Shown here: positions 47,690 through 56,776 of the stretch, one piece after another
Numbering within the stretch: the stretch's first letter is position 1
Layout: each line of letters begins with the position of its first letter
Assembly: GCA_010015655.1 (NCBI GenBank)
Contig: ML976697.1
Location: 277,570-341,569 of the forward strand
Reading direction: 5' to 3'
Origin: Bimuria novae-zelandiae CBS 107.79
Taxonomy: Eukaryota > Ascomycota > Dothideomycetes > Pleosporales > Didymosphaeriaceae
Length of the DNA: 64,000 nucleotides
The notes under the pieces: model-generated
Seen by the model: only the letters and a program-made list of their open reading frames with translations
What the model was told of the DNA's origin: nothing
The model's database searches: none
Position numbers and translations under genes: made by a program

Positions 47690-48757
47690 ATTATACTAAA
47701 TAACCCTCTTAATTAGTTAGGCGCTTAGACTTATAGGCTTGCTAGAAAGTCTCTTAATTACCTTTACTTTTAATCTTCTTCTTTACTTCCTCTGCAAGAA
47801 AGTCCAGCGTGGCTAAGACACTAGCCTTAAACGCTAACTACCCTAAATTAGCATTAATAACCCGGGATTAGGGTTAAGGACTTTTACTAACTTAGAAGCA
47901 ACCTTCTTGCGCCTAGGGGTGAGAGCACTAGCAGTAATTAGGGAGGTTAGACTACCCCCCTTTATAGTAGAAGCTTTCCTCTTTCGCTTCTCCTTAATAA
48001 AGAGGCCTACCACCGGAATGATCTCCTTAGGAGGCCAGGTGTTATAACCTAAGTGGTAGGGGGTTAACGGGTTTCCGTAGAATTTGGATCCGGTGGCCCT
48101 ATGCGACTTAGTCTAGATAACCCTTAACTACACTAAATAATACTTATATAATAATATTACTCTATTCCGTCTCTAGTACCTGCGTAGTGGCCTTTACTAA
48201 TGCCTTATTTAATCTAGAGAGGTTAATCTCGTCGCATGTATACACATTAATTTGGCTCGAGCACGGTATAAGGGTAATTAGGGCACTTAACATGTTTTTT
48301 AAGTTGTCTTTAGGTATCTACTACTAATTAGCCTCGAAACCCCTATATAACCCTTAAAGCGCTAACTTACCTACTAATAATCCTTACCACCGCTATAGCA
48401 GGTATCGCAGCGGCAGATTAAATTATAGTCCTCTAAATCTATTAGGCTAAGATTAATATACACTACCTTAGACTAGACACGACGCATCTCCTTAACCTAA
48501 AACTAGTAAAGCTTTATCTTCTTATAATTAGACTACTTAAGGCTATCTAGGATAATAGAAAGGCAGGTATAGTATAGGTTAATAGTACTAATCGCGCTCG
48601 CACGCGCCTTATTAACTAGGGTTTTAAGAATAGCGTTTGCGGTACTTATAGTGCCAAATAGCGTAGGTATGTCTAGACAAAGTCTAAAGGTTGCTAAAGA
48701 GGGCGGTAGAGAAGTAACAAGTATAGGGACGACTTGGCAGGCCTGCACCGGGTTAGT
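47690..48757 (-). pseudogene. Antisense accessory gene of gypsy G
   Basis: A long minus-strand frame lies between pol and the 3' LTR. The upstream part (48533-48748) is open: QACQVVPILVTSLPPSLATFRLCLDIPTLFG..INLYYTCLSIILDSLK. It continues through stops with LICRCDTCYSGGKDY (possible metal-binding Cys cluster) and ends in an open basic stretch around 47800-48070 (NTWPPKEIIPVVGLFIKEKRKRKAS..TPRRKKVASKLVKV). About 350 codons. It is not similar to the Zn2Cys6 type of A-D, but is equally placed and oriented. The function is unknown. Confidence 0.5.
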
Positions 48758-49040
48758 CTACCTTTACGACCCCTAAATTTAGAGTGGCTAGGTACCGAAA
48801 TAGGGGGCATTTAGGGTTAGGCACCCTAGACTGCTATAGATTAGCTAGGTCGTACTTACGGGTTAGGGAGCCTCTAGGATAAGGTAAGCCGCTAAGTAGA
48901 GAGTAAGAACAAGAGTTTTAGGCCTTAGTGTAAGCCTAAGATTTAGCTTACGTTATTAGCTTACGTAATACGCGAGGCCTAGTTAGGCTAGTTATTACGT
49001 ACTTATTCTCGCGGTTAAGACCCTTAAAGAAAAGAGCCTT

Positions 49041-49213
49041 TGTCACGAGTTGTAGGTCGAGGGCCCTCGACGGCCCTAGTCCGCTCTAGACCGGCGCTAT
49101 CCGGGCCTTTCGCCTATTTACTTCCCTCGCCGCAGCCCTTCTCTTCCCTCTCTAAGGGATCGCCTTAGTACTGTGGATAGACTGAGTCGCCCGTAGTCAG
49201 GGCGCTTTTTACA
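49041..49213 (+). repeat. 3' LTR of gypsy G
   Basis: 173 bp; differs from the 5' LTR by a handful of transitions (for example ATTCGGGCC/ATCCGGGCC), so the two LTRs diverged by RIP. Confidence 0.92.
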
Positions 49214-49750
49214 CTACGCCCTTATAGCTCGCATTAAAAGCTACCTAGGATAGTATAAAGTCCTTAAACGTCTACCTAAGCTCCTGTAGTAGGCGTAGGA
49301 CCTAATCTAACTTCTTAGCCTGTATACGACGACCTAAACAATATCTTGTAAGCAAAAAAGGTAGGGCGTTATTACTATTATCTAAAGCGCTTTTATTACT
49401 ACTAGAGGCACTCTTGTCGTTATCTATAACGTTACCTATATTAATATTATTATTAACGTTTAGTAAGGAACTTAAGGGGGGTTCCGTTACGTAAGAGGAG
49501 GCGCTAAAGGAGGCAGGAGAGAGGATAAAATTAGCTAAAAGACTTAAGAGGGGGCTACTAAAGGTAGTAACTTTAGTAGCTAGTAAGATCTAATTAAGGG
49601 CAGCGGGTATATTAGTAATAGATTTAGATTAGAGAGTAAAAGAAGGCGCGTTAATTTTACGTATTTTAGTAATAAGAGGACGTCGTTATAATATTAAAAT
49701 ACGTAGTAGTAATTATTAATAATTACCTTATACGTGCAGGCGGGGATATA

Positions 49751-49950
49751 CATAAATCCTAATAAATATCTTTAGACGCTATAGCTAGATAGTCCTTGCG
49801 GCGCTATAATTAGTCTATAAAATTTAGAAGTTTACATAAGTTTTAAGAACTAATTAGAAGTTTTTATAAGTTCCTAGAAGCTAAAAGCGGCTTAGTGCGG
49901 CGCTACCAAGGGCGCCAGCCCTTAGTGGCTCAAGGGCCCTCAAGCCGAGC
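49751..49950. other. Right subterminal region of X
   Basis: Contains AGAAGTTTACATAAGTTTT (near 49826) and AGAAGTTTTTATAAGTTCC (near 49857), inverted relative to the left end only as part of the motif family, and a GC-rich part GGCGCC..GGGCCC next to the TIR, like the left end. Confidence 0.55.
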
Positions 49951-49968
49951 GTCTAATTAATGAGATAA
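49951..49968 (-). repeat. Right terminal inverted repeat of X
   Basis: Reverse complement TTATCTCATTAATTAGAC, followed by the TSD ACCCACGG at 49969-49976. Confidence 0.75.
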
Positions 49969-49976
49969 ACCCACGG

Positions 49977-50363
49977 TGGGACTGCACTACTAAGGTCACG
50001 TGATCCAACATCCCGCCAAGAAGAACCATCCTGCCAAGGAAGGGATGGCAGCAACATCCCGGATAACAATACCATCCTACCAAAGGACGGATGGTAAGAA
50101 GGAAAGGATGGCACAAATAGTTATATATATAACCTAGCACGAATACCCTTATAGCATTCGTGTTTAACCTGTTTATTAATCTATCGTTTAGATCTAAATA
50201 AGCAACCTTGTTGATTTAATTATGCTGTATATACCTTTAATACTAACGCCCTAGTAACAAGCGTAAGCTATTACTACGACCCTCTCCTGTCCTACTACAG
50301 TATTCCTGCCCGAGAACTAACCTTAGCCCCTTAGGGACTAGCTACCCCTTTGGGATCTTAACA
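49977..50363 (+). repeat. 3' LTR of gypsy B, right piece
   Basis: Continues the B LTR after X and ends GATCTTAACA, pairing with TGTTGAGATC at 10276. The last 200 bp match the R-U5 of the D LTR closely; the U3 part is different and has two CCATCC..GGATGG inverted repeats (about 50027-50050 and 50072-50097). With the left piece the LTR totals about 450 bp. Confidence 0.75.
50121..50132 (+). promoter_or_regulatory. TATA-like box of the B LTR
   Basis: TTATATATATAA, about 30 bp before GTGTTTAACC, the proposed transcript start that matches the self-priming sequence of the same family. Confidence 0.45.
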
Positions 50364-50935
50364 ATCCTTATCCTGTATGCCGTACTTCGCCTTTACATTC
50401 TATACAAGTTAAAACTAGTTTAATATAATAGTAGGATCCTCACATAGCATTCTTAAGTAGTCTAGCTTATAATTAAACCTTATTATAAGCTTAGGCATAC
50501 GCTTAACGAAGCTGGATAGCTAGTTCTTGCTAACCTAGCCTTAGCTACGCGTAGCAAGCAAAGTATCTGCCATATCTTAAACCTGCGTAAGGATTACAGG
50601 GTATCCTCGCTTAGCAAGGTCTAGGATATACTAGATAATTATCTCCTCCTCTAACTTTATAAGCTTTATTAAGTTTAGTTATGTTTTGTTACGTGGGAGG
50701 ACGCTGGCGCGTCTATTACGTAGCATGGATTTAGGCGTATTATACGTGGCAGTAGCGCGTTAGACTAACTAGATTTAGTTATTAAAGATAGCGTATAAGG
50801 CAAACTATATATTTGCTTCGTACGAAGCAGATTAACTATTATTTTATTAAGCCATTATATATTAATGGTAAGTTGGTGTGGGCTTGGCAAAAGTGCGCAG
50901 CTCGCCCGGGTGCGCAGCTCGCATGTGGAATACGT
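50364..50935 (-). pseudogene. N-terminal part of a pogo/Fot-type transposase (P2), cut by gypsy B
   Basis: The minus-strand frame from about 50710 reads RNRRASVLPRNKT, then KLEEEIII.YILDLAKRGYPVILTQV.DMADTLLATR, VSKN.LSSFVKRMPKL..RFNYKLDY and ..VKAKYGIQDKD, the typical HTH/CENP-B start of fungal pogo/Fot transposases. It breaks off at the LTR end 50363, so gypsy B inserted here and the catalytic half lies outside the window. A likely outer end (GTGCGCAGCTCGC direct repeats, then ..TACGT before TA) is near 50935. Confidence 0.7.
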
Positions 50936-50937
50936 TA

Positions 50938-51995
50938 AATTAATATTTAATAATATTGCGGTTGTAATGCAGCACTGTTGGATTGAATAAACCTTGGCAT
51001 ATTTCTCACTAAAAACGAGCTCCTCGTATCGTCGGTGGAGATCCGGGTTGGGTTGCCGTGACTCGAACTGGTGGGTGGGGATGGGACACGTGATTTATTC
51101 CATTCCAAGGTTCCCAGGAGCGATTAAAAATGCGCGTAGGAAGTTTGTAGGGGGAGTAGCAAGGTTTCTCGCAGCTGGGACGTGGAAGTCTACCTCTAAT
51201 GCTAAAGTAAGCGCACATGCTCGTTCTACTATCGCTTGACAGGGACGCAGGCTTTTCTTCTACTGCGGTAAAGTAGAAGAGTTGGTGCCCAAAAGTCCAC
51301 CATACTCAACGGCTAGATCTAAAGCGCTAATACTTCGTAGCTGTGGCGATGCGCAATCCATTTCGTCCACCTACCCATCTCCATCTCCACCATCTCACAG
51401 CCCAATCTCCCCTCCCATACGGGAGTACACGACATGCAGCCCTCGCAGTCCAGACCCGCGCCCTGCATTCCACCGGTCCAGACCGTCACCGACCTCGTGC
51501 CACCCACCCCTCCGTCACGCACGTGTCGCAGGGTCCTTATTTACCCAGTCGCTGGACCAAGCCTCGTTTCTGCGCTGCAGTGTGCTGATCAAATGCACAG
51601 CGCGAATGCTACGTAACCACCTCTTCACGAGAGCTGAGCTATGAGAGTCGGTGGCGGAGACAGACAGTGAGGAAAGCAGCGGGGTAGAAAAGGTGAAGTG
51701 GGGTTCGGGATGGAGGGGCATCCAGCGCTACAATATCAGCGATAGTAGGCGTACATGCGAGGTTATCGCCTCGTGTGGACGCGTGCGTATCTGTGTGCGA
51801 TAGCTACGCGAGGGGCTGCGGAATCCGGATAAATATACCATACATACGTATACGAATGCAGCGTAGAGTAGGGTACGTATCTGTGGTGCCGCGATCCGAG
51901 TGGGCTCGGAATGGTTGGGTAAATGGTGATTGTGTGAGGGGTCGGAGACTGGAAGAGAAGTGCGAAGGAGAGAGCGTTCAATCAAGCAAGCAGTA
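50938..51995. other. Little-mutated flanking DNA, no recognised gene
   Basis: Balanced base composition, few RIP signs. Open frames of 60-120 codons overlap on all strands (for example 51282-51644, Pro/Ser-rich), none with a family I know. It may be unique host DNA into which H inserted. Confidence 0.45.
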
Positions 51996-52364
51996 CTGTG
52001 CCCGTGCGCGCAGCGACCCGAATCGCGCAGCGACCCACCAACACCAAACCTGCAGACAAGTAACCAACTTCAACGCGTTATAACTCCACCACCATAGCAC
52101 CAATTAACGATGCGATTGCAGCATATAATGCGCAAGAACCAGGGAAAAAACTTTCGTATAGACAATTCGCGAAAATGTTTAGTGTGAGCGTAACCACGCT
52201 ACGCCGCAGACAGCAGGGCAGTCAGCAGTCCAGGACCACCAAAGATCTCAACCAACGCGCTCTCAGCCCACAACAAGAGCAGGCCCTCCTACAGCATATT
52301 GACAAGCTTATAGAGCGCAGGCTGCCTCCCACAAGAGAGATAATGCGCAATTTTGCCTCAGTTA
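51996..52364 (+). mobile_element. Element H copy, 5' part, cut by the assembly gap
   Basis: Same left TIR (CTGTGCCCGTGCGCG after TA) and transposase start as H at 56777. The start codon is ATA at 52094 where the other copy has ATG. It ends at the N run. Confidence 0.8.
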
Positions 52365-52374
52365 NNNNNNNNNN
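52365..52374. other. Assembly gap (10 N)
   Basis: It separates the two copies of a 4.77-kb block; the sequence before it is H coding DNA and that after it is inside gypsy G. Confidence 0.95.
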
Positions 52375-53821
52375 ACGCGATTATAGCCAACCGAAACCTA
52401 ACTAAAACCGCCTAAGGGTATAGAACGTGAATAAAATCTAGACACCGTTAATAGGGGCAGGAATCCCTAAATTATACTAAATAACCCTCTTAATTAGTTA
52501 GGCGCTTAGACTTATAGGCTTGCTAGAAAGTCTCTTAATTACCTTTACTTTTAATCTTCTTCTTTACTTCCTCTGCAAGAAAGTCCAGCGTGGCTAAGAC
52601 ACTAGCCTTAAACGCTAACTACCCTAAATTAGCATTAATAACCCGGGATTAGGGTTAAGGACTTTTACTAACTTAGAAGCAACCTTCTTGCGCCTAGGGG
52701 TGAGAGCACTAGCAGTAATTAGGGAGGTTAGACTACCCCCCTTTATAGTAGAAGCTTTCCTCTTTCGCTTCTCCTTAATAAAGAGGCCTACCACCGGAAT
52801 GATCTCCTTAGGAGGCCAGGTGTTATAACCTAAGTGGTAGGGGGTTAACGGGTTTCCGTAGAATTTGGATCCGGTGGCCCTATGCGACTTAGTCTAGATA
52901 ACCCTTAACTACACTAAATAATACTTATATAATAATATTACTCTATTCCGTCTCTAGTACCTGCGTAGTGGCCTTTACTAATGCCTTATTTAATCTAGAG
53001 AGGTTAATCTCGTCGCATGTATACACATTAATTTGGCTCGAGCACGGTATAAGGGTAATTAGGGCACTTAACATGTTTTTTAAGTTGTCTTTAGGTATCT
53101 ACTACTAATTAGCCTCGAAACCCCTATATAACCCTTAAAGCGCTAACTTACCTACTAATAATCCTTACCACCGCTATAGCAGGTATCGCAGCGGCAGATT
53201 AAATTATAGTCCTCTAAATCTATTAGGCTAAGATTAATATACACTACCTTAGACTAGACACGACGCATCTCCTTAACCTAAAACTAGTAAAGCTTTATCT
53301 TCTTGTAATTAGACTGCTTAAGGCTATCTAGGATAATAGGAAGGCAGGTATAGTATAGGTTAATAGTACTAATCGCGCTCGCACGCGCCTTATTAACTAG
53401 GGTTTTAAGAATAGCGTTTGCGGTACTTATAGTGCCAAATAGCGTAGGTATGTCTAGACAAAGTCTAAAGGTTGCTAAAGAGGGCGGTAGAGAAGTAACA
53501 AGTATAGGGACGACTTGGCAGGCCTGCACCGGGTTAGTCTACCTTTACGACCCCTAAATTTAGAGTGGCTAGGTACCGAAATAGGGGGCATTTAGGGTTA
53601 GGCACCCTAGACTGCTATAGATTAGCTAGGTCGTACTTACGGGTTAGGGAGCCTCTAGGATAAGGTAAGCCGCTAAGTAGAGAGTAAGAACAAGAGTTTT
53701 AGGCCTTAGTGTAAGCCTAAGATTTAGCTTACGTTATTAGCTTACGTAATACGCGAGGCCTAGTTAGGCTAGTTATTACGTACTTATTCTCGCGGTTAAG
53801 ACCCTTAAAGAAAAGAGCCTT

Positions 53822-53994
53822 TGTCACGAGTTGTAGGTCGAGGGCCCTCGACGGCCCTAGTCCGCTCTAGACCGGCGCTATCCGGGCCTTTCGCCTATTT
53901 ACTTCCCTCGCCGCAGCCCTTCTCTTCCCTCTCTAAGGGATCGCCTTAGTACTGTGGATAGACTGAGTCGCCCGTAGTCAGGGCGCTTTTTACA
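53822..53994 (+). repeat. Gypsy G LTR, second block copy
   Basis: 173 bp, corresponds to 49041-49213. Confidence 0.9.
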
Positions 53995-54757
53995 CTACGC
54001 CCTTATAGCTCGCATTAAAAGCTACCTAGGATAGTATAAAGTCCTTAAACGTCTACCTAAGCTCCTGTAGTAGGCGTAGGACCTAATCTAACTTCTTAGC
54101 CTGTATACGACGACCTAAACAATATCTTGTAAGCAAAAAAGGTAGGGCGTTATTACTATTATCTAAAGCGCTTTTATTACTACTAGAGGCACTCTTGTCG
54201 TTATCTATAACGTTACCTATATTAATATTATTATTAACGTTTAGTAAGGAACTTAAGGGGGGTTCCGTTACGTAAGAGGAGGCGCTAAAGGAGGCAGGAG
54301 AGAGGATAAAATTAGCTAAAAGACTTAAGAGGGGGCTACTAAAGGTAGTAACTTTAGTAGCTAGTAAGATCTAATTAAGGGCAGCGGGTATATTAGTAAT
54401 AGATTTAGATTAGAGAGTAAAAGAAGGCGCGTTAATTTTACGTATTTTAGTAATAAGAGGACGTCGTTATAATATTAAAATACGTAGTAGTAATTATTAA
54501 TAATTACCTTATACGTGCAGGCGGGGATATACATAAATCCTAATAAATATCTTTAGACGCTATAGCTAGATAGTCCTTGCGGCGCTATAATTAGTCTATA
54601 AAATTTAGAAGTTTACATAAGTTTTAAGAACTAATTAGAAGTTTTTATAAGTTCCTAGAAGCTAAAAGCGGCTTAGTGCGGCGCTACCAAGGGCGCCAGC
54701 CCTTAGTGGCTCAAGGGCCCTCAAGCCGAGCGTCTAATTAATGAGATAAACCCACGG

Positions 54758-55144
54758 TGGGACTGCACTACTAAGGTCACGTGATCCAACATCCCGCCAA
54801 GAAGAACCATCCTGCCAAGGAAGGGATGGCAGCAACATCCCGGATAACAATACCATCCTACCAAAGGACGGATGGTAAGAAGGAAAGGATGGCACAAATA
54901 GTTATATATATAACCTAGCACGAATACCCTTATAGCATTCGTGTTTAACCTGTTTATTAATCTATCGTTTAGATCTAAATAAGCAACCTTGTTGATTTAA
55001 TTATGCTGTATATACCTTTAATACTAACGCCCTAGTAACAAGCGTAAGCTATTACTACGACCCTCTCCTGTCCTACTACAGTATTCCTGCCCGAGAACTA
55101 ACCTTAGCCCCTTAGGGACTAGCTACCCCTTTGGGATCTTAACA
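54758..55144 (+). repeat. Gypsy B LTR piece, second block copy
   Basis: Corresponds to 49977-50363, ends GATCTTAACA. Confidence 0.8.
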
Positions 55145-55716
55145 ATCCTTATCCTGTATGCCGTACTTCGCCTTTACATTCTATACAAGTTAAAACTAGT
55201 TTAATATAATAGTAGGATCCTCACATAGCATTCTTAAGTAGTCTAGCTTATAATTAAACCTTATTATAAGCTTAGGCATACGCTTAACGAAGCTGGATAG
55301 CTAGTTCTTGCTAACCTAGCCTTAGCTACGCGTAGCAAGCAAAGTATCTGCCATATCTTAAACCTGCGTAAGGATTACAGGGTATCCTCGCTTAGCAAGG
55401 TCTAGGATATACTAGATAATTATCTCCTCCTCTAACTTTATAAGCTTTATTAAGTTTAGTTATGTTTTGTTACGTGGGAGGACGCTGGCGCGTCTATTAC
55501 GTAGCATGGATTTAGGCGTATTATACGTGGCAGTAGCGCGTTAGACTAACTAGATTTAGTTATTAAAGATAGCGTATAAGGCAAACTATATATTTGCTTC
55601 GTACGAAGCAGATTAACTATTATTTTATTAAGCCATTATATATTAATGGTAAGTTGGTGTGGGCTTGGCAAAAGTGCGCAGCTCGCCCGGGTGCGCAGCT
55701 CGCATGTGGAATACGT
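55145..55716 (-). pseudogene. P2 transposase N-terminal fragment, second block copy
   Basis: The same HTH/CENP-B start as at 50364-50935, with the same truncation at the LTR end. Confidence 0.7.
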
Positions 55717-56776
55717 TAAATTAATATTTAATAATATTGCGGTTGTAATGCAGCACTGTTGGATTGAATAAACCTTGGCATATTTCTCACTAAAAACGAG
55801 CTCCTCGTATCGTCGGTGGAGATCCGGGTTGGGTTGCCGTGACTCGAACTGGTGGGTGGGGATGGGACACGTGATTTATTCCATTCCAAGGTTCCCAGGA
55901 GCGATTAAAAATGCGCGTAGGAAGTTTGTAGGGGGAGTAGCAAGGTTTCTCGCAGCTGGGACGTGGAAGTCTACCTCTAATGCTAAAGTAAGCGCACATG
56001 CTCGTTCTACTATCGCTTGACAGGGACGCAGGCTTTTCTTCTACTGCGGTAAAGTAGAAGAGTTGGTGCCCAAAAGTCCACCATACTCAACGGCTAGATC
56101 TAAAGCGCTAATACTTCGTAGCTGTGGCGATGCGCAATCCATTTCGTCCACCTACCCATCTCCATCTCCACCATCTCACAGCCCAATCTCCCCTCCCATA
56201 CGGGAGTACACGACATGCAGCCCTCGCAGTCCAGACCCGCGCCCTGCATTCCACCGGTCCAGACCGTCACCGACCTCGTGCCACCCACCCCTCCGTCACG
56301 CACGTGTCGCAGGGTCCTTATTTACCCAGTCGCTGGACCAAGCCTCGTTTCTGCGCTGCAGTGTGCTGATCAAATGCACAGCGCGAATGCTACGTAACCA
56401 CCTCTTCACGAGAGCTGAGCTATGAGAGTCGGTGGCGGAGACAGACAGTGAGGAAAGCAGCGGGGTAGAAAAGGTGAAGTGGGGTTCGGGATGGAGGGGC
56501 ATCCAGCGCTACAATATCAGCGATAGTAGGCGTACATGCGAGGTTATCGCCTCGTGTGGACGCGTGCGTATCTGTGTGCGATAGCTACGCGAGGGGCTGC
56601 GGAATCCGGATAAATATACCATACATACGTATACGAATGCAGCGTAGAGTAGGGTACGTATCTGTGGTGCCGCGATCCGAGTGGGCTCGGAATGGTTGGG
56701 TAAATGGTGATTGTGTGAGGGGTCGGAGACTGGAAGAGAAGTGCGAAGGAGAGAGCGTTCAATCAAGCAAGCAGTA

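Larger units (their letters stand above)
42029..49213 (+). mobile_element. Gypsy element G (chromovirus), complete with TSD
   Basis: Short 173-bp LTRs at 42029-42201 and 49041-49213, start TGTCACGAG, end TTTTACA (TTTTATA in the left, RIP-type change). The TSD CTACG lies at 42024-42028 and 49214-49218. Plus-strand gag and pol are followed by a long antisense accessory frame. It inserted into the DUF6589-like gene. Confidence 0.92.
39600..49750 (-). pseudogene. DUF6589-like gene of element X, interrupted by gypsy G
   Basis: The N-terminal part lies at about 49219-49750 (..LTRYCLGRRIQAKKLD, TFKDFILS.VAFNASYKGV), then gypsy G, then 42023 down to about 39600. The minus-strand frame includes SMHYPDVPL.LSNIIDSLSVTNRDRLGLNITKGLIVDALKRVYTKA, IPTINRLPIYKTEYH, KGTYYVYNNIFL, AIPAWFHVQINLL, HHVIEPIII.GYTARVTTLFYAAIQRRGI, and near the end AVHDMFGLAGTILRDYYAKPCPA. 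From memory this fits the fungal DUF6589 family, often found in repetitive loci. Its biochemical role is not established. Total about 1,000 codons with many RIP stops. It runs towards the helicase and is the only other large gene of X, so it is a candidate transposition protein by position only. Confidence 0.55.
10340..49968. mobile_element. Element X: large TIR transposon with 8-bp TSD carrying a RecQ-like helicase and a DUF6589-like gene
   Basis: The ends are inverted repeats TTATCTCATTAATYAGAC (10340-10357 and 49951-49968, 17 of 18 matching, the one difference C/T). They are flanked by the direct repeat ACCCACGG (10332-10339, 49969-49976). X splits the LTR of gypsy B: U3 lies left, R-U5 right. 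Taking out C, P1, D and G with their TSDs leaves about 11.8 kb (10340-11256, 19167-21562, 23493-24289, 35093-42028, 49219-49968). Content in order: subterminal motif repeats, a plus-strand helicase, a GC-rich gene remnant, a 76-bp tandem repeat, a minus-strand DUF6589-like gene. The TSD length resembles hAT or Zisupton elements, but I see no transposase of either kind. Which gene product moved X is unknown. Confidence 0.7.

Noticed and set aside
51282..51644. 120-codon plus-strand open frame (and copy at 56063)
   Set aside because: Pro/Ser-rich, overlapped by open frames on the other strand and in other frames, no family seen and no intron or start context; likely chance in GC-balanced DNA.
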